A stretch of 64,000 nucleotides of DNA from SAR324 cluster bacterium JCVI-SC AAA005 (lineage in GTDB: Bacteria > SAR324 > NAC60-12), in the NCBI GenBank assembly GCA_000224765.2, contig AGAU01000259.1, forward strand, positions 1 to 64,000, in the 5' to 3' direction. Below are positions 48,581 through 56,907 of this stretch, piece after piece; position 1 is the stretch's first letter, and every line of letters begins with the position of its first letter. Below the pieces are notes generated by a model. The model saw only the letters and a program-made list of their open reading frames with translations, did no database searches and was not told the origin of the DNA. The position numbers and the translations under genes are program-made.

Positions 48581-49354
48581 ATGACCATCTGGAACTGGAG
48601 CCCAACACAATACCTGCACTTCGGGAGTCAGCGCCTCCGACCCGCTATTGACCTCTTGAGGAGTATTCCTGCGGACAAACCGCAAGTTGCATATGATCTA
48701 GGCTGCGGACCAGGCTCTGCCACTGTTCATCTGAAGGCCAGATGGCCTAATGCCAAGGTAGTCGGGATCGATGGGCCGCCTGATATGCTTGAGCGTGCCC
48801 AGCAGGAGCATTCTGAAATCAAATGGCAAGCTGCCGACCTCACAACGTGGATCCCAAGCGAAACTCCGGACGTGCTATATTCTAACGCGGCTCTTCATTG
48901 GCTTGACAACCACGCATCTTTATTCCCACGTCTCATTAACATGCTACCTCAGGGAGGCATGCTGGCAGTGCAGATGCCTCAGAATTTTGGTGAAAAGACC
49001 CACACTACTATATTCGAAAACATCCGCGCCCGCGACTGGAAAGATCGCCTGCTAACACTGCTCCGTGAGACACCCATCCAGCCACCTTCTTTCTACTTCA
49101 ACCTTGTAAAGCCAATGGTTCAGAATTTGGACCTCTGGGAGACACAGTACTATTTTGTGATGGAAGGTGAGAATCCCATAGTTGAATTCACAAAGGGTAG
49201 CTTCTTGCGTCCTATTCTCAACATATTGAACGCGAAGGAAGCTGAAGCCTTCCTCAGGGAATATGCAGAACGAGTTGGGCCCCACTACCCTAGGCGCTCT
49301 GACGGAACGACTATCATGCACTTCCGCCGGCTGTTCATGGTGGCAACTAAGTAA
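48581..49354 (+). CDS. tam: Trans-aconitate 2-methyltransferase
   Basis: Class I SAM methyltransferase of 257 residues that esterifies trans-aconitate, an inhibitor of the citric acid cycle. The start IWNWSPTQYLHFGSQRLRPA and the motif I segment AYDLGCGPGSATVHL are characteristic of Tam, as is LYSNAALHWLDNH. GAGG lies 8 bases before the ATG. It stands alone after a long spacer, so it is probably a separate transcript and perhaps an acquired gene. Citrate synthase is in the window at 59886, but the two are not linked. Confidence 0.88.
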   Translation: MTIWNWSPTQYLHFGSQRLRPAIDLLRSIPADKPQVAYDLGCGPGSATVHLKARWPNAKVVGIDGPPDMLERAQQEHSEIKWQAADLTTWIPSETPDVLYSNAALHWLDNHASLFPRLINMLPQGGMLAVQMPQNFGEKTHTTIFENIRARDWKDRLLTLLRETPIQPPSFYFNLVKPMVQNLDLWETQYYFVMEGENPIVEFTKGSFLRPILNILNAKEAEAFLREYAERVGPHYPRRSDGTTIMHFRRLFMVATK

Positions 49355-49469
49355 TCCAATATCACCATGCAAGGCAACGGGGATTGAGTTGGTTGAGAGA
49401 TTTCTATGAAAGAAATGGAATCAAAGATCAGGAGACGTTCCAAAACAACAGGACCAACGAGAGGTAGAA

Positions 49470-50000
49470 ATGGTTGTTCAGATTAAATGCTTCGTCTGTG
49501 ACGGCGCAACATTGGATGATCGAGAATGCCAGGTTTGTGAAGGCAAGGGACAAATTGAGAGCTTGTTGAAACTCAGTATGGAAGACCTGAGAACCTGGGC
49601 GGAGCGGCTGCAGCAGCAGCAGCAAGAGCTGGATGCTCATCAGCATGAAATCCATGAGGTGGAAAATCGTCTGGTGCAGCGCGAGGAAGAGATTCAAAAT
49701 CGGGAAGAAGAGTTAGAACGTACGAGAGCGGATCTGGATAACTCTCTGGATGCCTACGAACTCTACAATGACAAGTACAAGGAACTGAACAACTACTATT
49801 TGTCAAAAGTTAGGCAACTACAGTCTGAGATGAGTAAAAGAAACGAGGAAATTCAACAGTTGAGCAGACAGATCACCAACTCTGGAACGCCCAGCAGCGA
49901 TCAGGATCAAGCAGCGATTATGCGAGAATTAGTCGTTTCACTGAGCAAGCTGATTACTGAACTTGAAAAGAAAGAAGATTTTCTGCCCTCTCCCCAATGA
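49470..50000 (+). CDS. Zinc-ribbon and coiled-coil protein
   Basis: 176 residues with GAGGT 5-6 bases before the ATG. Residues 7-25 hold two CxxC pairs, CFVCDGATLDDRECQVCEG, like a single DnaJ-type zinc-binding unit. A long Gln/Glu-rich coiled coil (about 35-135) follows, for example RTWAERLQQQQQELDAHQHE. The tail contains a second helix (IMRELVVSLSKLITELEKK). No family is recognised; a scaffold or RNA/protein-binding role is possible. It is convergent with the enolase-like gene, only 2 bp apart. Confidence 0.7.
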   Translation: MVVQIKCFVCDGATLDDRECQVCEGKGQIESLLKLSMEDLRTWAERLQQQQQELDAHQHEIHEVENRLVQREEEIQNREEELERTRADLDNSLDAYELYNDKYKELNNYYLSKVRQLQSEMSKRNEEIQQLSRQITNSGTPSSDQDQAAIMRELVVSLSKLITELEKKEDFLPSPQ

Positions 50001-50002
50001 GT

Positions 50003-51334
50003 TTATAGTGCGTTCGCTTCACCAAGTGTCGCATTGTCATTCGATTCAGAATTCTGCTGATACCAAGGAAACCAATGCTTTGGTGGCAGTTGAGTAGATT
50101 CCAAAGCCTCCCCAATCCTCAAAGCCTCGTTCCACTTAGCCATCCGTTCTGAGCGTGAGAAGGAACCAACCTTCAATTGAGCGGCTCCCCAACCTACAGC
50201 CAAGTGTACAATCGCTACATCTTCGGTCTCTCCAGAACGAGCCGAAACAATAGTCTGCCATCCTGCAGCATGTGCAGCGTCCAAGGCAGCCTTGGTTTCA
50301 GTCAGGGTCCCAGCTTGATTCGGCTTGACCAGCAAGGCATTGCAGGATTGATGGGTTGCTGCTTGCCGAACTCGGCTGGCATTGGTCACTAGAAAGTCAT
50401 CACCAATGACCTGAACAGAACTTCCCAGAACTGGAAGTAACGCTTTCCAGTCATCATCTTCAGCGAGAGGATCTTCCAAGGAGATAATTGGGTAGTGTTT
50501 CAGCCAGTTCTTCAAGAGTTCCAGCATCTCTGTGCGATTCAGCACACGCTGATCTCGGCTGAGACGATAGCTTCCTGATTGTCCAAATTCAGAAGCAGCC
50601 ACATCCAGGGAAATTGCCAAGTCTCGGTAAGGTTTGAAGCCTGCCGCCTCAATGGCCCTGACGCTCCACTCCAGTGCTTCTTCATTGCTAGAGAACTGTG
50701 GCCACCAACCACCTTCATCAGCTACGCCAGCTAAGAGTCCGCTTTCACGCAACAGTTCACCGGCGGTACGATATACTTCGGCCGTCCATTCCAGTGCTTC
50801 ACCAAAAGTTTGGGCACCTACCGCAACCAGCATGAAATCCTGAATGTCAATTCGTCCAGCTGCATGTGCTCCACCACCAAATAGCTGGATTTCAGGTATA
50901 GGTAGATAGGCTGGGGTGGTTGTACAGAGTGACTGCCAGAGTGGTTGCTGCTGATGGACCGCTCGGGCTTGGGCGAATGCTAAGGAGGTAGCAATGAGAC
51001 TATTTCCACCAAGTCGAGATTTGTTGGAGGTTCCATCAAGCGTAATTAATTGTTGATCCAGTTCAGTCTGGTTGGCGAAGGACTTACCCTGCAGATTTTT
51101 GGCAATTTCCCCGTTCAGTAGACTGAGTGTGCTACGCACACCAAAGCCACCTAGTGCTGAACCTCCATCACGTAAGTCAACAGCTTCAGCTGAACCTCTG
51201 GATGCACCAGCTGGAGCAACACCTCGACCTAAAGAACCGTCTGACAGCCACAAATCTACTTCGACTGTTGGTCTGCCACGGGAATCCCACACTTGTCGAC
51301 CGTGTAATTTGGCGATAGTGGTGTCTAGGCCCAT
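50003..51334 (-). CDS. Enolase-family protein with altered active site
   Basis: 443 residues, full-length enolase fold. The ATG at 51334 has GGAG 8 bases upstream. Conserved: GRQVWDSRGRPTVEVDL, the His in GGGAHAAGRIDIQDF, the catalytic Glu in VADEGGWWP, metal ligands in LDVAASEF, LEDPLAEDDW and VIGDDFLVTN, the catalytic Lys in LLVKPNQAGTLTET and the late Lys in LKVGSFSRSERMAKWNE. Changed: the SHRSGETED box reads SARSGETED (yeast His373 position is Ala), and QEFM reads QDFM (yeast Glu168 position). It overlaps an APH-type kinase gene by 10 bp. It could be ordinary enolase of a divergent lineage or an enzyme for another phosphorylated acid. Confidence 0.85.
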   Translation of the reverse strand: MGLDTTIAKLHGRQVWDSRGRPTVEVDLWLSDGSLGRGVAPAGASRGSAEAVDLRDGGSALGGFGVRSTLSLLNGEIAKNLQGKSFANQTELDQQLITLDGTSNKSRLGGNSLIATSLAFAQARAVHQQQPLWQSLCTTTPAYLPIPEIQLFGGGAHAAGRIDIQDFMLVAVGAQTFGEALEWTAEVYRTAGELLRESGLLAGVADEGGWWPQFSSNEEALEWSVRAIEAAGFKPYRDLAISLDVAASEFGQSGSYRLSRDQRVLNRTEMLELLKNWLKHYPIISLEDPLAEDDDWKALLPVLGSSVQVIGDDFLVTNASRVRQAATHQSCNALLVKPNQAGTLTETKAALDAAHAAGWQTIVSARSGETEDVAIVHLAVGWGAAQLKVGSFSRSERMAKWNEALRIGEALESTQLPPKHWFPWYQQNSESNDNATLGEANAL

Positions 51335-52326
51335 ACGTTTCTCCAAGCGTTAGAAATGTCAGCTAAATTTCTGGGGGCTTTTCGAAGGAGAGGAAAAGCA
51401 ACACTGCGCACCAGCTCTCGATGTGCCTCTGTTTGTAGATACTCGACAGGTGATTTACCATCGACCCGAGCCAGCAGTAGACCAGGTAATAATGCTGCAG
51501 TTCGGGCCTCAAGCTCTGCTGGTGATTCCCAGTCCACTTGCTCTAGATAGGCTTGTTGCAACATCATAAAGCTTTCCTGCAGAACCGACAGACGATCAGG
51601 CTGGACAATGGTTTTCAGCAGCAGGTGATTCAGACAGAACGCCAAGTCGAAAGCTGGATCGCCATACCAAGCACATTCTGCATCCAGAAAAACAGGCCCT
51701 TGGGGTCCCTCCAGAATATTTTTGGGGCTAACATCTCCATGAACAAGTGCGAGTTTTTGATGAGTAGTTTTGTCTGCAAGGCTCTGTAGAATCGTGGTGA
51801 ATTCGGAATGACGGAGGGCTGTTGCACGCAGGTAGGGTTCCAGTCGGAGTTGTTCAAAATTGGAACCCGTTGCAAAAGCATCGGCAAGGTCTGAACGGTG
51901 AGCTGTGGCTGAATGAATTTTTCCAAGCCTTTCTCCTACTCGGGCTGCAAAAGTAGGTTTGATACGCCCTGCCAGTAATTCAGTTTTCCAAAGGGGGTGC
52001 TGCTCAGGATCCAGATATTCCATTGCGAACAGGAGAGCAGCATCGTCGGTTGCCAAAACTTGAGGAACACTTCCAGGAACGATCTGATGGGCTAGTTGGT
52101 ACCAGTGGTGTTCGTATCGATTGCGATCTAACGGAGCAAACCAGTCTTGGGCTACCTTCAGTTTGGGTAAGGCCCGTTTGACGCAGAAGCGTCGTTGTTC
52201 CGTTTCCAGGAGCCAGATGTCTGAAGAAACACCACCGGCCAATGGTGTAGCCTGGAAATCGTGCCCACTTTGGAGTAGCTCCAGAGTTTCAAGGGAATTT
52301 CTCAAGTCTGCTGGTAGCATCTCCAC
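51325..52326 (-). CDS. APH-family small-molecule kinase paired with the enolase-like gene
   Basis: 333 residues of the aminoglycoside-phosphotransferase fold. The catalytic loop reads ALVHGDVSPKNIL near 195, and the metal-binding DxD region reads VFLDAECAWYGDPAFDLAF near 212. The N-terminal nucleotide region is PLAGGVSSDIWLLETE with the Lys in FCVKRALP. Members phosphorylate sugars, choline or antibiotics; the substrate here is unknown. The start is a GTG at 52326 or an ATG at 52320. Its end overlaps the enolase-like gene, so the two are translated together and may act in sequence. Confidence 0.85.
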   Translation of the reverse strand: MEMLPADLRNSLETLELLQSGHDFQATPLAGGVSSDIWLLETEQRRFCVKRALPKLKVAQDWFAPLDRNRYEHHWYQLAHQIVPGSVPQVLATDDAALLFAMEYLDPEQHPLWKTELLAGRIKPTFAARVGERLGKIHSATAHRSDLADAFATGSNFEQLRLEPYLRATALRHSEFTTILQSLADKTTHQKLALVHGDVSPKNILEGPQGPVFLDAECAWYGDPAFDLAFCLNHLLLKTIVQPDRLSVLQESFMMLQQAYLEQVDWESPAELEARTAALLPGLLLARVDGKSPVEYLQTEAHRELVRSVAFPLLRKAPRNLADISNAWRNVWA

Positions 52327-52351
52327 TTTGGGGGCGTTGGTTAAGAAGGTG

Positions 52352-53338
52352 TCAGTTGACTTTGTTTAGAGGTAAGGTTTTATCGTAAACTCTCTGCTTT
52401 TTTGCATTCCAAGCTACTACTCGCAGTAAGGAACTCTTGTCCCAATTTTTAAACTCTGCCTGAACGTTCTTGAAATTCTGGATGGCAAAAGGATCAGCAA
52501 AATGGTCTGTGATTTTCACTGGAGTAACTGCATCATCAGCAGAAACTAGGAAGGTCTGTAGGAACCCGGTCTGACGCTTGCGATCACGGTTGCTCAGTTG
52601 AAAACTTACACTAAGCTTTCCATTGCGGTTGTTGAGTTGTATTTTCTCTACAGCCACCGGACTTGGGCCAGCAAGTGCTGGTGGTCGAGTAGCTGGAGTT
52701 GAGGCCAGGGTTGTTGTTTTTTCAACAATCTTGGGAATGGCTGCCAATTGCTTTTGTAAACTGAGGATCTGCTTCTGCAGTTCAGTACCCTGTGCCTGTT
52801 TCTGCACTAGCTCTTCGGTGAGGGAAGTCAGATTATCTTGCGAAATAGCACGCTGGATTTCCAGCTGATGATGACTTTCTTGCAGTGAAGCATAGCGGGA
52901 GAGTTCATCTGTTAGTTGAACGTCTAACTCAACCAGCTTGACCTGCTGATCATTGGTTTCTGACTGTAATTGCTCGATGCGAAATTGCTGAGCTTCGATG
53001 GTTTCCTGCTGTCGCTGGTTTTTCTGGAGCAGTTCTTCGGGATCAGGACCATTGCTGTAAATTGCTTGTCTCATCTCCAGAGTTCCACGATCCACCACAC
53101 GCTCCCGCAGATCTTCAATCACGCCCCGCATTTTTTCGTTGCGCTCATTCTCTGCGGCGTAACGTTCCTCCCAGCCTCCAACGACCTGCAAATGCCAGAT
53201 GCTTTGGTAGAGCAGAGCTGCCGCCAGTCCGATCAGCAATAGGACGGTCGAGGTGAGGATTAGCTTGAGTGTCTTTGCACGAATCTGCCAGGTTCGGTTG
53301 GTACCGACGATATAAATGGAGGTATCGGGTGCGCTCAC
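52352..53338 (-). CDS. Membrane-anchored coiled-coil protein downstream of mreB
   Basis: 328 residues. A GTG start at 53338 has AAGGAG 5 bases upstream. One membrane helix (LILTSTVLLLIGLAAALLY, about 25-45) leads to a long periplasmic coiled coil (about 55-205), then a Pro/Ala-rich linker and a beta-rich domain (about 235-328, LSVSFQLSNRDRKRQTGF). Similar architecture occurs in DUF6776-like proteins but the family call is not certain. It lies 41 bp after mreB in the place where mreC often sits; it is not MreC-like in its C-terminal domain as far as can be seen. Confidence 0.65.
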   Translation of the reverse strand: MSAPDTSIYIVGTNRTWQIRAKTLKLILTSTVLLLIGLAAALLYQSIWHLQVVGGWEERYAAENERNEKMRGVIEDLRERVVDRGTLEMRQAIYSNGPDPEELLQKNQRQQETIEAQQFRIEQLQSETNDQQVKLVELDVQLTDELSRYASLQESHHQLEIQRAISQDNLTSLTEELVQKQAQGTELQKQILSLQKQLAAIPKIVEKTTTLASTPATRPPALAGPSPVAVEKIQLNNRNGKLSVSFQLSNRDRKRQTGFLQTFLVSADDAVTPVKITDHFADPFAIQNFKNVQAEFKNWDKSSLLRVVAWNAKKQRVYDKTLPLNKVN

Positions 53339-53379
53339 AAAATCTCCTTGCAGAAAGAGCGGACAACGTCAGGATTCAT

Positions 53380-54423
53380 TCAGTCGAGAGCGATGGAGGC
53401 CAGCAGTTCCATCTGATCAAGCATTGCACCGGTTCCCTTGACCACTGCATCCAAAGGATCCTCAGCATAGAAGACGGGCAATCCTGTTCGTTCGCGGAGT
53501 AGGACATCCATGCCATGAAGCAGTGAACCTCCACCAGCTAGCACAATGCCTTTTTCGATGATGTCGGCCGCCAATTCTGGTGGTGTCTGCTCTAGCGCAA
53601 CTCGAATTGCGTGGACGATGCTATCGTAGACTTCTTTGAGACAGAAGCGGATTTCTTCATCATTGACCAGCAGAATCTTTGGGTTGCCACCAACTTGATC
53701 CCGTCCCTTGACTTTCAATTGTAGTGGCTGGGGACGTGGGGCAGCAGAGCCAATGTTGAGCTTGAGCTCTTCTGCGGTTCGTTCGCCAATCAGCAGATTA
53801 TACTTCTGTTTCAGATACTGAACAATAGCCTCGTCCATCTTGTCGCCAGCCATGCGTAGCGAACTACTGTAAACAATTCCAGCCATCGAGAGAACGGCAA
53901 CTTCGGTAGTACCACCACCAATGTCAACAACGAAGTTCCCGCTAGGCTCAGCAATTGGAAGTCCGGCACCGATAGCTGCTGCCATTGGCTCCTCGATTAG
54001 GAATACTTCACGGGCTCCTGCAGAGAGAGCAGATTCACGCACAGCCCGTTTTTCGACTTGGGTGATGCCAGAAGGGACTGCGATAACAATGCGTGGTTTG
54101 AAGCGCAGGAATCCTTGACGCTGCTGCACATGTTGAATGAAATGACGCAGCATCTGCTCGGCCACATCAAAGTCGGAGATTACCCCGTCTTTTAGCGGCC
54201 GGACCGCCATGATCGTGTCCGGCGTCTTACCAACCATTTCCTTGGCTTCACGTCCAACGGCTAATACCTTGAGAGCCCCTCGTTGATCTCGCTTGACAGC
54301 AACTACCGAGGGTTCACGAATGACAATCCCAGCTTCACGCAAAAAAACCAAGGTATTGGCAGTGCCAAGATCAATAGCCAGATCTTCTGCAAACCAATTT
54401 GAGAGCTTTTTCCGTCCAAACAT
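53380..54423 (-). CDS. mreB: Rod-shape determining protein MreB
   Basis: Actin-like filament protein that guides lateral cell-wall synthesis. 347 residues, standard length. Phosphate 1 AIDLGTANTLVFL near 16, phosphate 2 NFVVDIGGGTTEVAVLS near 165, and the adenosine motif GIVLAGGGSLLHGMD near 290 are all intact. The N terminus FGRKKLSNWFAEDLAID includes a membrane-binding amphipathic helix. It lies 54 bp after infA; mreC and mreD are not seen next to it. Confidence 0.96.
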   Translation of the reverse strand: MFGRKKLSNWFAEDLAIDLGTANTLVFLREAGIVIREPSVVAVKRDQRGALKVLAVGREAKEMVGKTPDTIMAVRPLKDGVISDFDVAEQMLRHFIQHVQQRQGFLRFKPRIVIAVPSGITQVEKRAVRESALSAGAREVFLIEEPMAAAIGAGLPIAEPSGNFVVDIGGGTTEVAVLSMAGIVYSSSLRMAGDKMDEAIVQYLKQKYNLLIGERTAEELKLNIGSAAPRPQPLQLKVKGRDQVGGNPKILLVNDEEIRFCLKEVYDSIVHAIRVALEQTPPELAADIIEKGIVLAGGGSLLHGMDVLLRERTGLPVFYAEDPLDAVVKGTGAMLDQMELLASIALD

Positions 54424-54477
54424 TCGGTTCTCGTCGGGGGCAGAAGTGGCAGGGACAGGAAAGGTGGATAGGGAAGG

Positions 54478-54708
54478 TTAGCTGGATTTTTGTACGATTT
54501 TTTCCCGACGGACAATACGTCCTCGGCTCAGGTCATAGGCAGACAGCTCAATGGTAACCTCGTCCCCCGGCAAGACTCGGATCTTGTGCATCTTCATCTT
54601 GCCAGAGAGATGACCGATCACCACATGCTCATTTTCCAACTGCACACGAAAAATGCCGTTGGAGGAGTCCACCACGATGCCCTTCAGTTCCAATTTGTCG
54701 TCGCTCAA
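54478..54708 (-). CDS. infA: Translation initiation factor IF-1
   Basis: A 76-residue OB-fold protein that binds the ribosomal A site during initiation. Typical segments are LELKGIVVDSSNGIFRVQLE, IGHLSGKMKMHKIRVLPGD and RGRIVRREK. The start codon is TTG at 54708, preceded at short distance by GGAGG. Rare start codons on IF genes can be used for self-control (known for infC). It leads the infA-mreB-coiled-coil-kinase-enolase run. Confidence 0.95.
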   Translation of the reverse strand: MSDDKLELKGIVVDSSNGIFRVQLENEHVVIGHLSGKMKMHKIRVLPGDEVTIELSAYDLSRGRIVRREKIVQKSS

Positions 54709-54763
54709 ATGCCTCCATTATTAGGGGGAAACCTGTTTATCAGGGTAGTGCGTGCCGCATCTG

Positions 54764-54791
54764 AGTGTAGATGGGCGGCAATTTCTGACAA
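54764..54791 (-). promoter_or_regulatory. Possible promoter of the infA run
   Basis: On the minus strand a -35-like TTGTCA (54786-54791) and a -10-like TACACT (54764-54769) are 16 bases apart, about 60 bases before the infA start. Match and spacing are fair but not strong. Confidence 0.35.
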
Positions 54792-54934
54792 CAAAGCAAA
54801 TTTTTTAACTATCAGACAATAAGTTTACAGCGATTTTGTACTTCCTTCAAGCGTGCACTGCAAGATTCTCCGCACTTTAGGCAAAGTCGTTGGTTGAAGA
54901 AAGAATTTCAGATTGATATAGGGTGCTTAATTTT

Positions 54935-56794
54935 TCAGGATATTTCATGCTGCAGTGACCACACTTCTTGGTAGTAGCCAGGTTTTTGACGTAATTCCTC
55001 ATGGGTTCCCTGAGCTACAATCCGCCCCTCATCCAGAACTAGGATCCAATCTGCTTTTTCCACTGCAGTGACCCGATGGGAGACAATCAGGAGACTCTTT
55101 GCTTGCCTGCGAGCAAAGATTTGCTGAAGTAGGTAGCGCTCAGTCTCGTAGTCCACCGCCGAGAGGACATTGTCCAGAATCAGTAGATCACAGGGTGTGG
55201 CCATTGCGCGGGCCAAGCTAATTCGTTGTTTCTGTCCACCAGAGAGCAGGATGCCCTTCTCACCGACAATGGTCTGCTCCTGCAGCGGGAATTTATCGAC
55301 TTCCTCACGGAGTGCGGCCTGTTGAAGCAAGCTGGGGAAATGTTCCTGCCAGTCGTCAGGCGGATCCTCAATCGCAAACGCAATATTGTTCTCTAATGTA
55401 TCGGAGAAGAGGAATGGCTCCTGAGTCACTGTCCTGATACTGTGACGTAGGTCTTGGTAGGTCAAGCGATTGATGTCAATGCCATTGAGACGAATTTGTC
55501 CATCTTCAGCGACTAGATAGCGATTAATGCAGTTGATAAGAGTTGATTTGCCAGAGCCTATCCGACCTAGAATACCAAGTGTTTGACCAGGCTTCAGGTG
55601 GAAGTTGATATCCTGTAAAACCCAGGGTCGATCCTCGGCATAGTGGAATCGGAGATTGCGTACAGCGAGTCCGTCCTGAAATAGGTTTTTTTGCTGAGTT
55701 TCCGATAGAGACTGGCGACCTGCAAAAGGTTCTGGCTGCTGAAGCACAGATTGGACACTGGCGAGTCCAACCATTCCTTGCTGGAACATGGTGGTAACCC
55801 AACCCAGTCCCAGCAATGGCAATGTCAGAAGTGCGGTGTAGGCAATGAATGCGGTTAATTCACCAACTGTGAATTCCTCTTCCAGCACCATCATTCCCCC
55901 AAAGAGCAGAACCATCACTTTGAGAATATTGGCCAGGTTCAGCAGTGCGGGCATGATGAAAGAGCGAATCCAGGCGATGTTCAAGGAGCGCTCCGTCAGG
56001 TTTCGATTATCTTTGTCAAAGCGCTCCTGGCTCCAAGCTCCAAGATTATTGCTACGGATCACATCAATTCCATTCAAAGAAGCTACTGTGAAGCCAGAGA
56101 GATTCTGAAGATCTGTTTGCCGTGTTCGCATGTTGTTGACCAAAAAGCGCATACCAATCCGGACGATGGAAAAGACAATCAGGATCGGAATGACGCAGTA
56201 GAACGTCAGTCGTGGTGAAAGCTGGAACATCATCAGGGGAGTCAGTGAGAGTGCACTGGCTATATTGAAGACCTGCATGAAACCGAAGCCGCAGATCATC
56301 CGAATGCCATGGATATCGTTGTTGACTCGGGAAATGATCGTACCGCTGGGATTTTTGTCGTAGTAGTCCCGTTGCAGTTGCATCAGCTTGGTGAACATGT
56401 CGTTTTTCACCTGACACTCAATGGCGCGCCCAGGATTGAAGAAGAGTAGGCGTGACAGTGTGCGAATGAAAACCATGCTGACAGCAAGTGTGAGCATGAT
56501 CCAGAGGTACTCATTGAGCAGATCGTATTGCCCGCTTAGATCGCTTGAAAGCAGATCGATACTGAGTTGAACATATTCTGGAATGCTGACTGCCAGCCAA
56601 TTGGTGAGGAAAGTGGCAAAGATACCGATTGTGTAGGAAACCCAGTGCTGTTGGAGGTAATGGACCAGTAGGAGGTACTTGTTGTGCACCCAGCTGCTGT
56701 CCAGTACGGAAGCGGTTGAAGTGCCTCCACTTTCACCGAGCGTGTTGGAGGGAATTAGCGTGCGGACCAAGCGTCCAAGCGTTGCTTGCATCAA
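54935..56794 (-). CDS. ABC exporter, fused membrane and ATPase domains
   Basis: 619 residues. Six membrane segments (about 60-330) precede a nucleotide-binding domain with Walker A GRIGSGKST near 408, Q-loop TVTQEPF, signature LLSGGQKQRISLARA, Walker B DLLILDNVLSAVD, and H-loop IVSHR. Walker B ends in Asp-Asn rather than the usual Asp-Glu, so the catalytic Glu is replaced by Asn in this copy; together with a normal partner it might form a heterodimer. It is divergent from the AmgK-like gene and upstream of infA by 226 bp. Confidence 0.9.
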   Translation of the reverse strand: MMQATLGRLVRTLIPSNTLGESGGTSTASVLDSSWVHNKYLLLVHYLQQHWVSYTIGIFATFLTNWLAVSIPEYVQLSIDLLSSDLSGQYDLLNEYLWIMLTLAVSMVFIRTLSRLLFFNPGRAIECQVKNDMFTKLMQLQRDYYDKNPSGTIISRVNNDIHGIRMICGFGFMQVFNIASALSLTPLMMFQLSPRLTFYCVIPILIVFSIVRIGMRFLVNNMRTRQTDLQNLSGFTVASLNGIDVIRSNNLGAWSQERFDKDNRNLTERSLNIAWIRSFIMPALLNLANILKVMVLLFGGMMVLEEEFTVGELTAFIAYTALLTLPLLGLGWVTTMFQQGMVGLASVQSVLQQPEPFAGRQSLSETQQKNLFQDGLAVRNLRFHYAEDRPWVLQDINFHLKPGQTLGILGRIGSGKSTLINCINRYLVAEDGQIRLNGIDINRLTYQDLRHSIRTVTQEPFLFSDTLENNIAFAIEDPPDDWQEHFPSLLQQAALREEVDKFPLQEQTIVGEKGILLSGGQKQRISLARAMATPCDLLILDNVLSAVDYETERYLLQQIFARRQAKSLLIVSHRVTAVEKADWILVLDEGRIVAQGTHEELRQKPGYYQEVWSLQHEIS

Positions 56795-56907
56795 GTTTCT
56801 GTTGAAGATGGGAAAGAGTCAATTGGACGCAATTTTACCTTTTAATTCAAAAAGGCTAACATCGGAAAAATAGTAAAAACCAGCCAGAACTTGTTACACC
56901 AAGCCCT

